Below are positions 16,769 to 25,838 of a stretch of 64,000 nt of DNA, piece by piece. Every line of letters begins with the position of its first letter. Position 1 is the stretch's first letter. The stretch is from Nioella halotolerans (lineage in GTDB: Bacteria; Pseudomonadota; Alphaproteobacteria; Rhodobacterales; Rhodobacteraceae): the NCBI GenBank assembly GCA_003428585.1, contig QVQC01000043.1, forward strand, positions 1-64,000, written 5' to 3'. The notes under the pieces are model-generated. The model was not told the origin of the DNA, ran no database searches, and saw nothing but the letters and a program-made list of their open reading frames with translations. The position numbers and the translations under genes are program-made.

Positions 16769-17964
16769 GGCATCAGCCGGAAGGCCAGCACCTTGAGGTA
16801 ACCCGTCTCGGTCAGGGCGGGGTGCTGCGGGTGGTCGGGCCCGGCAAAGCCGGTGTGAATGAGCCGCGGGTCACGCCCGGCCCGGCCGATGCCGCGCAAG
16901 CAGGCCTGCCTAAACTTGCCGAGGTCGGCGGCATGCGAACAGGAACACAAGATCAGCGTACCACCCGGCGCGACCAGCGACGCGGCCAGCCGCGCCACCC
17001 GTTCGTAGGCCCGCAACCCCTGCCCCAGCGCCTGTTTCGAGGGCGCGAAGGCCGGCGGATCGGCCACCACGAGGTCGAAGGCCGCCCCCTCCCCGGCCAG
17101 CGCCTCCATCACCGCGAAGGCGTCGCCCTGCCGGGTCAAGAACCGCTCGGCGCAATCCATCGCGGCGGCACCCTGCCCGGCCAGATCCAGCGCGGGCGCG
17201 GAACTGTCCACGGCAAGCGCCTCGCGCGCGCCGCCGGCGAGCGCCGCGAGGGAAAAGCCGCCCACATGGCTGAAAAGGTCGAGCACACGCGCCTCGCGCG
17301 CCATGGACCGGGCAAAGGCATGGTTCGGACGCTGGTCGTAGAACAGCCCCGTCTTCTGCCCGCCCATGACATCGGCCATGTAGGTCGCGCCGTTCATCGG
17401 CACCGCGATCGGCCCGGTCGGCGGCGCGCCCAGCAACAGCCCCGTTTCCTCGGGCAGGCCTTCCTGCGCGCGCGCCCGGCCGGTGCCGTTCTTCACGATG
17501 ACGCGCGCGCCGGTCAGGTCGGCAAGTATTTCCGTCAGCGCCGCCAGCCGGTCCTCCAGCCAGCGCGCATTGGGCTGGATCACCAGCACCTCGCCGAAGC
17601 GGTCGACGATCAGACCCGGCAGCCCGTCGCCCTCGGCATGGACAAGCCGGTAGAACGGCGCCTCGAAAAGCCGGTCGCGCAAGGCCAGCGCGGCGGCCAG
17701 CCGCGCGCGCAGCCAAGCCGCGTCGATCTCGGCGGCCGGGTCGCGGTCAAGCACCCGGAAGGCGATCTTCGCCTCCACGTTGGCAATCCCCACGGCCAGC
17801 TTTTGCCGGTCGGCGTCTTCCAGAACGGCAAGGCTGCCCGGCGGCACATTGCGGCTGCGCCGGTCGAGTACGATCTCGTCGGACCATGCCCAGGGGTGGC
17901 CATGGCGAAGGCGGCGGGCGTCGGCCTTGGGTTTCAGGCGCAATGCGAAAGGGGGCGTCGTCAT
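16765..17964 (-). CDS. class I SAM-dependent rRNA methyltransferase, RlmI-like
   Basis: 399 residues. An N-terminal PUA domain (ALRLKPKADARRLRHGHPWAWSDEI) is followed by the RlmI-type middle domain and a Rossmann methyltransferase (VLDLFSHVGGFSLAALAGGA as SAM motif I, DLVVADPPAFAPSK as motif IV, LILCSCSHAADL as the motif VI Cys). The model member, E. coli RlmI, makes m5C1962 in 23S rRNA. The start MTTPPFALRL at 17964 lies in the loop of a 12-bp hairpin that also covers its Shine-Dalgarno AAAGGGGG. The stop overlaps the PIN gene start. Confidence 0.85.
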   Translation of the reverse strand: MTTPPFALRLKPKADARRLRHGHPWAWSDEIVLDRRSRNVPPGSLAVLEDADRQKLAVGIANVEAKIAFRVLDRDPAAEIDAAWLRARLAAALALRDRLFEAPFYRLVHAEGDGLPGLIVDRFGEVLVIQPNARWLEDRLAALTEILADLTGARVIVKNGTGRARAQEGLPEETGLLLGAPPTGPIAVPMNGATYMADVMGGQKTGLFYDQRPNHAFARSMAREARVLDLFSHVGGFSLAALAGGAREALAVDSSAPALDLAGQGAAAMDCAERFLTRQGDAFAVMEALAGEGAAFDLVVADPPAFAPSKQALGQGLRAYERVARLAASLVAPGGTLILCSCSHAADLGKFRQACLRGIGRAGRDPRLIHTGFAGPDHPQHPALTETGYLKVLAFRLMP

Positions 17965-17976
17965 GACGCCCCCTTT
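17948..17976 (-). promoter_or_regulatory. 12-bp hairpin enclosing the start codon of the RlmI-like gene
   Basis: AAAGGGGGCGTC (17948-17959) pairs perfectly with GACGCCCCCTTT (17965-17976) around a five-base loop. On the transcribed minus strand the loop holds the ATG (17964-17962), and the upstream arm contains the AAAGGGGG Shine-Dalgarno. The structure should hide the ribosome-binding site and start codon. It could be a translational control element, or it could partly terminate transcripts from the upstream lipoprotein gene. Confidence 0.5.
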
Positions 17977-17981
17977 AGCGG

Positions 17982-18001
17982 GTTTCAACGCGGTTGGAAA
18001 C
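17982..18001 (-). terminator. possible hairpin downstream of the lipoprotein gene
   Basis: GTTTCAAC (17982-17989) and GTTGGAAAC (17993-18001) form an eight-pair stem with one bulged base and a three-base loop, directly after the stop of the lipoprotein gene on the minus strand. No long T tract follows, so it may be a weak terminator or a transcript-stabilising end. Confidence 0.3.
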
Positions 18002-18003
18002 GC

Positions 18004-18624
18004 TCAGAACAAGGCGTCGCTGTCCTGCGCCTCAAGCCCGAACTCTGCCCGCGCCCAGCCGGTGATCTGGCTCTGGATGCGGTCGCGCTGATAGATGCCC
18101 TGCGCTTCGGCCTCCAGCGCGCGGCTGCCGCCAAGCGCGCGAAAGGTCAGGTCGACCGGCATCGGCCCGGTCAGCGCCGCGCCGGTCTCGCCGTGGCGCA
18201 CGGTAAAGATGAACTCGATCTCGTGCTCGCCGCCGATCGTGTAGCGGGTGCGCTCGGTCAGCGCGTGAAAGCGGGTCAGTTCCAGCTCCACCGCGACCGG
18301 TGTCGTGCCATCCTCGACCAGCGGCGCGAGGGCAAACTCCATCGCCTCCTGCACCACCTCCTGCACCTGTTCATGCCGGTTGCCCAGCGGATCCTCGCGC
18401 CAGACGATATCGGCGCGCGGCTTTATCCCGTTCGCCTCGGACACGGTCAGCGTCTCCGGCACGATCACGTTGATCCCGGTGACTTGCCAATCGGCGTCCT
18501 GCGCCTGCGCCGCAAGCCCCGAGGGCAGGGTGACGTTCTGCATCACGTCCACGCGCGACGGTTGCGAACAGGCCGAAACGCCAAGTGCGGCGAGGCCCAG
18601 TAATGCTGCTGCGATAGGTTTCAT
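18004..18624 (-). CDS. lipoprotein, unknown function (possibly DUF6778 type)
   Basis: 206 residues with a lipoprotein signal (MKPIAAALLGLAALGVSAC, lipobox VSAC). The mature domain has a strand-rich pattern (DWQVTGINVIVPETL, VAVELELTRFHALTERTRYTIGG, EIEFIFTVRHGETG) typical of small periplasmic ligand-binding lipoproteins of Rhodobacterales. I assign the family only tentatively. The start was placed at the signal peptide; an open frame continues 41 codons upstream without signal character. It is followed by the RlmI-like gene. Confidence 0.7.
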   Translation of the reverse strand: MKPIAAALLGLAALGVSACSQPSRVDVMQNVTLPSGLAAQAQDADWQVTGINVIVPETLTVSEANGIKPRADIVWREDPLGNRHEQVQEVVQEAMEFALAPLVEDGTTPVAVELELTRFHALTERTRYTIGGEHEIEFIFTVRHGETGAALTGPMPVDLTFRALGGSRALEAEAQGIYQRDRIQSQITGWARAEFGLEAQDSDALF

Positions 18625-18812
18625 GCTCTCTCTCCTGCCCTTTTCGGGTCGTTGCCCCGGGCTTTTTGCTCGACAGTTACAAATGTGCCTGTCGAATTGG
18701 GCGAAAAAGAGAAACAAACCGTGCATTGCCGGGGCTTTTTGCGCCAACTACCCCAGAGAGATGTGGCAAAATCATGGCAGCGCACAGGCCGCGCCTGCCT
18801 GCGCGTGCGCCC

Positions 18813-19637
18813 CTAACCCTGCACGACCGCCATGCGCTGCCGGCCCAGCCCCGCGACCTCCAGCGTCACCTCGTCGCCGTCGCGCAGGTAGCGCGGCGGG
18901 GTCTTGCCCATGCCGACGCCCGCCGGCGTGCCGGTGGCGATGATGTCGCCGGGCCGGAAGCTCATGAACTGCGACAGATGCGCGATCGCCTCGGTGATAC
19001 CGAACACCATGTCGCGGGTATTGCCGTCCTGCATGACCTCGCCATTCACGCTGAGCGTCAGGCGAAGCGCCTGCGGGTCGGCGATCTCGTCCGGGGTCAC
19101 AAGCCACGGGCCGAGGGGGGCAAAGCTGTCGCAGCTCTTGCCCTTGGTGAACTGGCCCGAGCGGCGGATCTGGAAATCGCGTTCCGAGACATCGTTGAAC
19201 GCCACGAATCCCGCCACGTGATCCATCACTTGATCGGCAGTGATGTATTTCGCAGGCGCGCCGATGACGACGCCAAGCTCCACCTCCCAGTCGGTGCTGA
19301 CCGAACCACGCGGCAGTTCTATCGGGTCGTTGGGGCCGGAAATGGCCGAGGTCGCCTTCATGAAGATCATCGGCTCCTCGGGCGGGGTCATCTGCGCCTC
19401 CGCGGCGTGGTCGGAGTAATTGAGCCCGATGCACACCATCTTGCCCACGCCGGCCACAGGCGGGCCAAGGCGCGGGTTGCCGTCGACCAGCGGGCCGTCC
19501 ATCGGCAGACCGCCCAGCCGCGTCAGCACCTCGCCGGCAAGGTCGGGCACCGCGTGCGACAGGTCGCGCAACCGGCCCTCCGCATCCAGAACGCCGGGCT
19601 TTTCCGCCCCGGCCTCGCCATAGCGCACGAATTTCAT
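18813..19637 (-). CDS. fumarylacetoacetate hydrolase family protein
   Basis: 274 residues of the FAH superfamily, typical of 2-hydroxyhepta-2,4-diene-1,7-dioate isomerase/ureidoglycolate lyase-like or acylpyruvase enzymes. Metal-binding residues are seen in STDWEVELGVVIG (E-x-E) with the upstream GLNYSDHAAE, and the late GDIIATGTPAGVGMGK motif is complete. The start has GGAAAGGGACAG upstream. The substrate is not fixed by context: the neighbours are a lipoprotein and a FliM-like gene. Confidence 0.88.
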   Translation of the reverse strand: MKFVRYGEAGAEKPGVLDAEGRLRDLSHAVPDLAGEVLTRLGGLPMDGPLVDGNPRLGPPVAGVGKMVCIGLNYSDHAAEAQMTPPEEPMIFMKATSAISGPNDPIELPRGSVSTDWEVELGVVIGAPAKYITADQVMDHVAGFVAFNDVSERDFQIRRSGQFTKGKSCDSFAPLGPWLVTPDEIADPQALRLTLSVNGEVMQDGNTRDMVFGITEAIAHLSQFMSFRPGDIIATGTPAGVGMGKTPPRYLRDGDEVTLEVAGLGRQRMAVVQG

Positions 19638-19692
19638 GATCTGTCCCTTTCCTGATCCATCCGCGACAGACAAGGGCAAGCGGCGCGCGGCG

Positions 19693-20700
19693 TCAAGCCG
19701 CCGGGGCGCCGCCAGCGGTGTCGCTGGCGGTGCTTTTGCCCGAGGCGGCAGATGACGGTGGGTCGGTCGGCGCGGCGGGCGCGGGTGGCGCGGCCTTTGC
19801 CGGGGCAAGCCCCCGCCCCGCCGTCAGGCGGACCGCCCGGTGCCCCGCGGACCGGCCCAGTCGCGCGCGGAAAATCACCCGGCCGCCCGCGTCACAGAGC
19901 GCCGTCGCGGCCAGATCCTCGCGATCAAGCGGCAGCACGTCACCGGGTTGAAGCGCCTCGATCCGCGACAGCGGCAGGGGCCGGCATGCAAGCACCGCCT
20001 CCAGCGTCAGGGGGGCGGCGCGGATCGCCTGCTGCCAGCGCGCCGCCCAGTCGCCCGGATCCGGTGCGCCGGTGCCGCCGCCGCCGTCCACCTGCGCCGT
20101 GCCGGTGACCGGCACCGCCAGCACAATCCGCCCGGCCTTGGCCCCCGCCCCGAGGTCGAGCGAGGCGGAAAACAGGTGATAGGGCCGGTCGGGCAGCAAC
20201 AGCTCCAGCTGGCGGCGATCCGACAGATGGGTGCCGTAGCTGAGCCCCGGTGGCCAGTCGACCCCGGCCTTCCCCGCCAGTTCGCCGGCCAGCGCGCCAA
20301 GGAACAGCCCGAGGAAATCGCGCGTCAACGCCGCGTCGATCCTTGTCGGCGGGCGCACCGCGCCCTGCCCCTGCGCCACCGCGCCGGTGGTCTGAACCTC
20401 GATCAACGCATCGACAAGCCCGGGATCCATCAGGCACAGCGCCCGCGCCGCATCGCCCGCGTTCAGCATGACCAAGAGCCCCGCCTCCGGCAGCGCGCCA
20501 GCGATGTCGGGCGGGCGGATGTCCCATTGCGGCGGGTCGACACTTGCCTCCAGTCCCAGCCCCTCGAAGGGGGCGGCCGCCTTGCCCAGCGCGCGCGTCA
20601 ACGCCGTGTCCAGCCCCTCGGGGCGCAGCGCCGCGACCGGCGCGGCCGCCTGCCCCGCGATCTTGAGCCTGAGGCCCGGATTGAACCCCTCCTGCGACAT
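19693..20700 (-). CDS. orphan FliM/FliN-type (SpoA domain) protein
   Basis: 335 residues. The C-terminal region (about residues 230-300) has the SpoA/FliMN pattern, including EALQPGDVLPLDREDLAATALCDAGGRVIFRARLG. The longer N-terminal part has FliM-middle-domain character. An Ala/Pro-rich tail ends the protein. FliM/FliN build the flagellar C ring, but no other flagellar gene is in the window. A gene start at 20739 (GTG) is also possible. It lies directly downstream of the transporter-histidine kinase on the same strand, so the two may be one operon. Confidence 0.72.
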   Translation of the reverse strand: MSQEGFNPGLRLKIAGQAAAPVAALRPEGLDTALTRALGKAAAPFEGLGLEASVDPPQWDIRPPDIAGALPEAGLLVMLNAGDAARALCLMDPGLVDALIEVQTTGAVAQGQGAVRPPTRIDAALTRDFLGLFLGALAGELAGKAGVDWPPGLSYGTHLSDRRQLELLLPDRPYHLFSASLDLGAGAKAGRIVLAVPVTGTAQVDGGGGTGAPDPGDWAARWQQAIRAAPLTLEAVLACRPLPLSRIEALQPGDVLPLDREDLAATALCDAGGRVIFRARLGRSAGHRAVRLTAGRGLAPAKAAPPAPAAPTDPPSSAASGKSTASDTAGGAPAA

Positions 20701-20766
20701 GACATTCCCGGTTTCACGGGCATCCTTGCCCGCGATCACCCTGCCTCGGCACCGGTTAAGAAAGCG

Positions 20767-23448
20767 TCAAGCGGCGCGCAGCGCCCGGTCCGGCAAGCGC
20801 ACCCGGAAGGCGGCGCCGCCGTGCCCGGGCAGATAGCTCAATTGCCCGCCAAGGCGCTGCATCACCTCGCGGCTGATCGCCAGCCCCAACCCCGCCCCCT
20901 GCGCGTCGCGGGTGGTTTCCAGCCGGGTAAACTTCTCGAAGATCAGGCGCTGCTGGCGGTCCGGGATGCCGGACCCGTTGTCGATCACATCGACCTCGAC
21001 GCGCCCCGCCTGCCGGATCACGCGGATCGCCAGTTCCGGGTCTTCCGCGTCGCAGTATTTCTGCGCGTTGGAGATCAGGTTGATGAAGACCTGCGCCAAG
21101 CGGTCGGGATCGGTCCATAGCGGAATCTTCTCGGCGGCGCGGTCGCGGATGATGCGGATGCGGCCGCCCGATTCCATCACGCCCGAGGCCGCCTCCGCCC
21201 GGTCGAGCACGTCTTCCAGCAACGCCTCGCTTTCGTTCAGCGTCACCCGCCCGTGTTCCAGAACCGACAGGTCCAAGAGGTCATCCAGAAGCCGCGTCAG
21301 GCGCAGGCTTTCGGTGTGGATGATGCCCGAGAACCGTGCCCTTGTCTCCGCGTCCAATCCGTCCTCCTGCATCAGGAGTTCGGAAAACGCCCGGATCGAG
21401 GTCATCGGCGTGCGCAACTCGTGGCTGACCTGGCTCAGGAAGGTGTCCTTCTGCTCGGCCAGTTCGGTCAGCTTGGCATTGGCCTCGCGCAGGCGCGCGG
21501 CTGTGCGGGTCAGTTCCTCTGACTGCCGCTCCAACCGGCTGGAATATTCCATGATCTGCGCGGTTTCATCGGCAACGGCAAGCAGGTCGTGGACAGAAAC
21601 CGTCGCCCCCCCGGTGATCTGGTAGACCATCGCATGTGCCGTCGCGGCCCCCACCGACCCGGCCAGTTCGCGTTCCAGCATCTTCAGGAAATCGGGGTTC
21701 GGGTCGGGCAGGCCGCCACCGCGCCCCTGCGCCGCCGCCGCCTGTTGAAACAGCCGCCCGGCCCGGCCGGTGCCAAGGATGCGCTGTGCCATGGTCAGCA
21801 GGTCATCGGCCGCCGCCGCCCCGCCCTGCCAACCCAGCGTGGGCGCGGAATGGTCATAGACATTTACGAACTGGGCCGCCTGCAGGCGTTCCATGGGCGA
21901 GGGGAAACTGACCAGCGACACCAGCACGAAAAGAAAGGTGTTGACCCCAAGCGACAAGACGATCGCGGTCAGCAACGGATCGGCGCCATCCAGACCCAGC
22001 GGCGTTGCCGGGCTCAGCCAGCCAATGCCGAAGGGGCCGCTCTCCAGCACCCCTGCCATCAGCTCCGCGCTTGCGGTATTGGGCAACAGCAGCACCCATG
22101 CCCAGATGGCAAAACCTGCGGCGATCCCCACCACCGCGCCGGCCCGCGTCGCACCGCGCCAGAAGATACCGCCCAGAAGCGCCGGCAAGACCTGGCTGAC
22201 GCCGAGAAAGGCGATGAGCCCGATCGAGGCCAGCGCCTCGCCGCCGCCCGACAGCCGGTAATAGAACAAGCCCAGCATCAGCACCCCGATGATGGACAGC
22301 CGCCGCGCCATCAGCGCCACCCGGCGCATGTCGCCCGACATCGGGTCCTCGCCCTCGGTCACGCGCAGCCAGATCGGCACGATGATATGGTTCGACAGCA
22401 TGGTGGACAGCGCCAGCGCAGCGATGATCACCATCGACGTGGCCGACGAAAAGCCGCCAAGAAACACCAGAAGCGCCAGCGCGTCCTTGTCGAAGGCCAG
22501 CGGCACGGTCAGAACGTAAAGATCGGGGTTGGCGCCCGCCGGCATCACCTGCAGGCCGACCACCGCGATCGGCACCACGAAGAGCGACATCAGCAGAAGG
22601 TAGAGCGGAAACGCCCAGGCCGCCGTGGCGAGGTGGCGTTCATTGGCGTTTTCGACCACCAGAACCTGGAACATGCGCGGCAGGCACAGGATGGCGGCGG
22701 CCGACAGCATGGTCAGCCCGACCCAGCGCGCGCCGTTGGACTGCCATTCGGCGATCGGGCTCGCCTCGATCCGCGCGAGGATATCCGACGGCCCCGCGGC
22801 CACCCCCCAGACGACGAAGATCCCCACCGCCAGCAGGGCGGCCAGCTTCACGACCGCCTCCAGCGCGATCGCGGAGACGAGGCCGGGATGGCGTTCATTC
22901 ACGTCAAGGCTGCGGGTGCCGAAGATGATGGTGAACAGCGCTAGCCCCCCCGCGATCCAGACGGCGGTGGTATCGGTGCCCAAAGCCGCGAATTCGCCGG
23001 GATCGGCAAAGACAGAAAAGGACAGCGTGACCGATTGCAATTGCAGCGCAAGGTAGGGCGTCGTGCCCACCACCGACAGCACGGTGACCAGCGCGGCCAG
23101 CGTGCCCGACTTTCCATAGCGGCTTGAAATCATGTCGGCGATCGAGGTGATCCGCTGCGCCCGCCCGATCCGCACCAGCTTGCGCAACAGCCAGAACCAG
23201 CCGATGAACACCAGCGTCGGGCCCAGGTAAATCGTCATGAATTCGAGGCCCGACCGCGCCGCCGACCCGACCGCGCCGTAGAACGTCCAGGCGGTGGTGT
23301 AGATCGACAGCGACAGGGTGTAGACGAAGGGCGAATTCAGCCAGCGCGCCTTGCCTTCGGCGGCCTTCTTCTCGGCCAGGAAGGCGACGGCGAACAGCCC
23401 CACCACGTAGACAAGGCACACCGCGATCAGCCCGTCGAGCGACAGCAT
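20767..23448 (-). CDS. sodium/solute symporter-fused sensor histidine kinase (CbrA-like)
   Basis: 893 residues. An N-terminal SLC5-type transporter domain of about 12-13 membrane helices (residues 1 to about 515) is followed by a linker and coiled coil (RLREANAKLTELAEQ). The kinase core has its H-box QVSHELRTPM with phosphorylated His near residue 676, the N-box FINLISNAQKY near 790, DNGSGIP near 823 and GAGLGLAIS. This is the CbrA plan, in which solute passage or binding may tune the kinase. The start overlaps the stop of the small membrane gene by one base (TGATG). The likely partner is the receiver protein at 23723. Confidence 0.92.
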   Translation of the reverse strand: MLSLDGLIAVCLVYVVGLFAVAFLAEKKAAEGKARWLNSPFVYTLSLSIYTTAWTFYGAVGSAARSGLEFMTIYLGPTLVFIGWFWLLRKLVRIGRAQRITSIADMISSRYGKSGTLAALVTVLSVVGTTPYLALQLQSVTLSFSVFADPGEFAALGTDTTAVWIAGGLALFTIIFGTRSLDVNERHPGLVSAIALEAVVKLAALLAVGIFVVWGVAAGPSDILARIEASPIAEWQSNGARWVGLTMLSAAAILCLPRMFQVLVVENANERHLATAAWAFPLYLLLMSLFVVPIAVVGLQVMPAGANPDLYVLTVPLAFDKDALALLVFLGGFSSATSMVIIAALALSTMLSNHIIVPIWLRVTEGEDPMSGDMRRVALMARRLSIIGVLMLGLFYYRLSGGGEALASIGLIAFLGVSQVLPALLGGIFWRGATRAGAVVGIAAGFAIWAWVLLLPNTASAELMAGVLESGPFGIGWLSPATPLGLDGADPLLTAIVLSLGVNTFLFVLVSLVSFPSPMERLQAAQFVNVYDHSAPTLGWQGGAAAADDLLTMAQRILGTGRAGRLFQQAAAAQGRGGGLPDPNPDFLKMLERELAGSVGAATAHAMVYQITGGATVSVHDLLAVADETAQIMEYSSRLERQSEELTRTAARLREANAKLTELAEQKDTFLSQVSHELRTPMTSIRAFSELLMQEDGLDAETRARFSGIIHTESLRLTRLLDDLLDLSVLEHGRVTLNESEALLEDVLDRAEAASGVMESGGRIRIIRDRAAEKIPLWTDPDRLAQVFINLISNAQKYCDAEDPELAIRVIRQAGRVEVDVIDNGSGIPDRQQRLIFEKFTRLETTRDAQGAGLGLAISREVMQRLGGQLSYLPGHGGAAFRVRLPDRALRAA

Positions 23449-23726
23449 CAGCCGTCCCCCTCATCCGCCCCCGGCCCGGCCTCCTCGCCGCGAGACGCCC
23501 GGCCCAGCGCCAGCGACAGCCCCGCCGACAGCCCCACGAGCCCCAGCCAGACCAAGAGGAAATACACCAGCCAGCGCGCCGTCGCCCCGCCGATCCCGGT
23601 TTCCGAGGTGAGGATGAAGACCGGCCCGAAAAACAGCAATGCCCCCAGCACCGGCACCAACCGCGCCCCGTCTTGCAACCTGTTGCGCCGATAGGTGCGC
23701 CGTTCAAGAAACAACCGCCGGCTCAT
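23448..23726 (-). CDS. small membrane protein in kinase operon
   Basis: 92 residues with a basic N-terminus (MSRRLFLERRTYRRNRLQDG), two membrane segments (about residues 23-41, LVPVLGALLFFGPVFIL, and 51-75, WLVYFLLVWLGLVGLSAGLSLAL) and an acidic tail. It overlaps the response-regulator stop by four bases and the kinase start by one, so all three are translationally coupled. Such small two-helix proteins often precede CbrA-like kinases; the role is unknown. Confidence 0.8.
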   Translation of the reverse strand: MSRRLFLERRTYRRNRLQDGARLVPVLGALLFFGPVFILTSETGIGGATARWLVYFLLVWLGLVGLSAGLSLALGRASRGEEAGPGADEGDG

Positions 23727-24109
23727 GACGTGGCCTGTTGCCCGCCCCCGGCCACCGCGCGCAGCGTCTCGACCATCTCGGCATTGGAAAACGGCTTGGT
23801 CAGGTAGGCATTGGCCCCCAGCGCCAGCGCAAGGTCGCGGTCCTTCGACTGGCCCTTGGCAGTCAGCATCAGCACTGGCAACGCGGCGGTTTCGGGCTGC
23901 GCGCGCAGATCGCGCAGGATATCGAGGCCGGAGCGCCCCGGCAGCATCACGTCAAGCACCAGCACATCCGGCTGCGCGCGCGCGACCTCCGCCAGCGCCG
24001 TCGCACCGTTGCCATGACCCGAAACGTCCCACCCCTCGCGGGACAGGATGAAACTGATCGCCTCGAAAATGTTGACCTCGTCCTCGACAAGCAGCACCCG
24101 GCGTCCCAA
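23723..24109 (-). CDS. single-domain response regulator
   Basis: 128-residue receiver domain only, with no output domain. Acidic pocket VLLVEDEVN, phospho-acceptor Asp in VLVLDVMLPGRSG, Thr in VLMLTAKG and Lys in AYLTKPFSN are all present. It is the first gene of a three-gene coupled set with a small membrane protein and the transporter-kinase, and is probably its phosphorylation partner. Without an effector domain it must act by protein contact or relay. Confidence 0.9.
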   Translation of the reverse strand: MGRRVLLVEDEVNIFEAISFILSREGWDVSGHGNGATALAEVARAQPDVLVLDVMLPGRSGLDILRDLRAQPETAALPVLMLTAKGQSKDRDLALALGANAYLTKPFSNAEMVETLRAVAGGGQQATS

Positions 24110-24196
24110 GCTGGCCCTCCCACGCCGTCGTTGGTTGCCCGCAACAGCTTGCCGATGCCCCCGGCGTTGTCAAACACTTGTTACCTCCGCCAAGGC

Positions 24197-25528
24197 TCAG
24201 CCAAAGCGCCCTTCCTCGCGCCGCGCCGGGCAGTCCTCGCGCGGGCAAAGCGCGCAACCCGGCCCCACTGGCACCGCCTCGCCCTGCGCATCTTCTTGCT
24301 CGGGCAGCGCGCGCAATAGCATCACCGCCTCCAGCACCGGCGCCCCGCCGAAGCCGCCGCCCCCCGCCGGCTGGCTGACCGCCCAAGCGATGAAGCGGCG
24401 GCCATCGGGCAGGTCCAGCAGTTTCCGGTCGGGCACCATCGGCCGCGCCAACGCGCCGTAGAGCGGCCAGAGCGGGCACCCCGCCCCGTAGCGCGGGATG
24501 GAAAAGGCCCCGATCCGCCGCCGGAACACAAGCGCGCCGGAGGCATCGCAGATCGCCAGACCGAAGTTCGGTACCGCCACCTCCCCGCCCTGCGGCAGCG
24601 CCGCCAGCCGCCGCAGCACCAGCGCCGCGTCCCCGCCGGCCATGCCGAGCAGCGCCTGCGGGTCGAAATCAGCTGCCGCCGCCGCCGGCAGGAAATCACC
24701 AAGTGGCAACCGCGCCGCATCGCCCGCGTAGCGGTCGAGGTCGCGGCGCGCCAGCCGCCGCGCCGCCGCCTCGCGCAGTTCCGGCGCCGCCTCGAGCACC
24801 GGCTCGATCGCCGCCGCGCCCCCGTCCTCGATCTCGGGAAAGTGATGCCCCATGCGTTCGAACAGCGCCTCGGCCTGTTCCTGCGCCATGCTCAACGCCT
24901 CGGCCCGCGCCCCCTGCCCCTCGAAATGCGCCAGAAGCGCCGTGGCACTCGCCGACAGCCGCTCCGCCTCCTCGTGCAGGTTGCGATGAAAGCGCCCGCG
25001 CCAGTTGGGGTCAAGGTCCGGCTCGCGCACCAGGATATCGGAGGTCGAGCGGATCGCCGCCACGGTCGACAGCACCTCGTGCATCGACTCGGCCAGCACC
25101 GGGTCATGGCCCAGCCGGTCCTGCAACCCCTCCACCGCCGCCTCCAGCCCGGCGATCCGCTTCTGCTGTTCGGCGATCAGCCCGGTCCAGCCCGGAAACC
25201 GCCCGGCCAACTCGTCGATCCGCGTCAGTTCCGGCGGCGGGCCGAAGCCGCGCCCGGATTCGCGCGCGGCGGCCTGCACCATGTCCGACAGGGTCGCGTC
25301 CAGCCCCTCGGTCAGCCGTGCCGGCGTCACCTTCAGCGCCCGCGCGAGATCCAGCAACAACTTGCCGCCGATCCGTCGCTTGTTGTGCTCGATGAGGTTG
25401 AGGTAACTGGCCGAGATCCCGATCGCACCCGCCAGCGCGCTCTGCCGCAGCCCCAGCGCCATGCGCCGCTGACGGATCCGCGTACCGGTCAGCGACGGCC
25501 GCTGCGCGCCTCCCTTCTGCCCTGCCAT
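24197..25528 (-). CDS. XRE-family short-chain fatty acyl regulator (ScfR/RamB type)
   Basis: 443 residues. An N-terminal HTH (TRIRQRRMALGLRQSALAGAIGISASYLNLIEHNKR) is followed by the long helical and DUF2083-type sensor region. The C-terminal cysteine cluster is CALCPREDCPARREE. This architecture is that of RamB/PrpR/ScfR regulators, which respond to short-chain acyl-CoA and control propionate, acetate or glyoxylate metabolism; no such genes are in the window. The start has a strong AGGAGG eight bases upstream. About 90 bases separate it from the response-regulator gene downstream. Confidence 0.87.
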   Translation of the reverse strand: MAGQKGGAQRPSLTGTRIRQRRMALGLRQSALAGAIGISASYLNLIEHNKRRIGGKLLLDLARALKVTPARLTEGLDATLSDMVQAAARESGRGFGPPPELTRIDELAGRFPGWTGLIAEQQKRIAGLEAAVEGLQDRLGHDPVLAESMHEVLSTVAAIRSTSDILVREPDLDPNWRGRFHRNLHEEAERLSASATALLAHFEGQGARAEALSMAQEQAEALFERMGHHFPEIEDGGAAAIEPVLEAAPELREAAARRLARRDLDRYAGDAARLPLGDFLPAAAAADFDPQALLGMAGGDAALVLRRLAALPQGGEVAVPNFGLAICDASGALVFRRRIGAFSIPRYGAGCPLWPLYGALARPMVPDRKLLDLPDGRRFIAWAVSQPAGGGGFGGAPVLEAVMLLRALPEQEDAQGEAVPVGPGCALCPREDCPARREEGRFG

Positions 25529-25838
25529 GATCCGACCTCCTGCAAGAGAATTAACAGGAAAAGCACGGGACTCCAATGACCTGCGCATCCCTTTACAGCG
25601 CATGGCAGATGTTGGGAAAACACTTGCCGGCTTCTTTGCGAAAGGGCCTCCCGCAGACGGGATTGTCCGGGGCGTGTGCCAAGGTGCTTTCATGGCTCGG
25701 AAAGCCCATTATCTGCCCCGCAAGCGCCCCGATGCGGGCATTCCGCGACCTGTTGGACCTCCCGCCCGCGACATCACCGCAAATCGGGTGGTCAGCTTGA
25801 CGCGCCCGCAACACGACACGGCCCGGTCGCTGCGCCAC
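25529..25838. other. 310-base non-coding stretch upstream of the ScfR-type gene
   Basis: No convincing gene. The part nearest the regulator is less GC-rich than its surroundings and probably carries its promoter. A near-palindrome CTTTGCGAAAG at 25634-25644 resembles the TTTGCAAA-type sites known for RamB-like regulators, so it is a weak candidate for autoregulation. Confidence 0.4.

Noticed and set aside
21589..22944. 451-codon plus-strand frame opposite the transporter-kinase
   Set aside because: His/Gln/Arg-rich peptide with no motif; the opposite strand carries a complete CbrA-like kinase.
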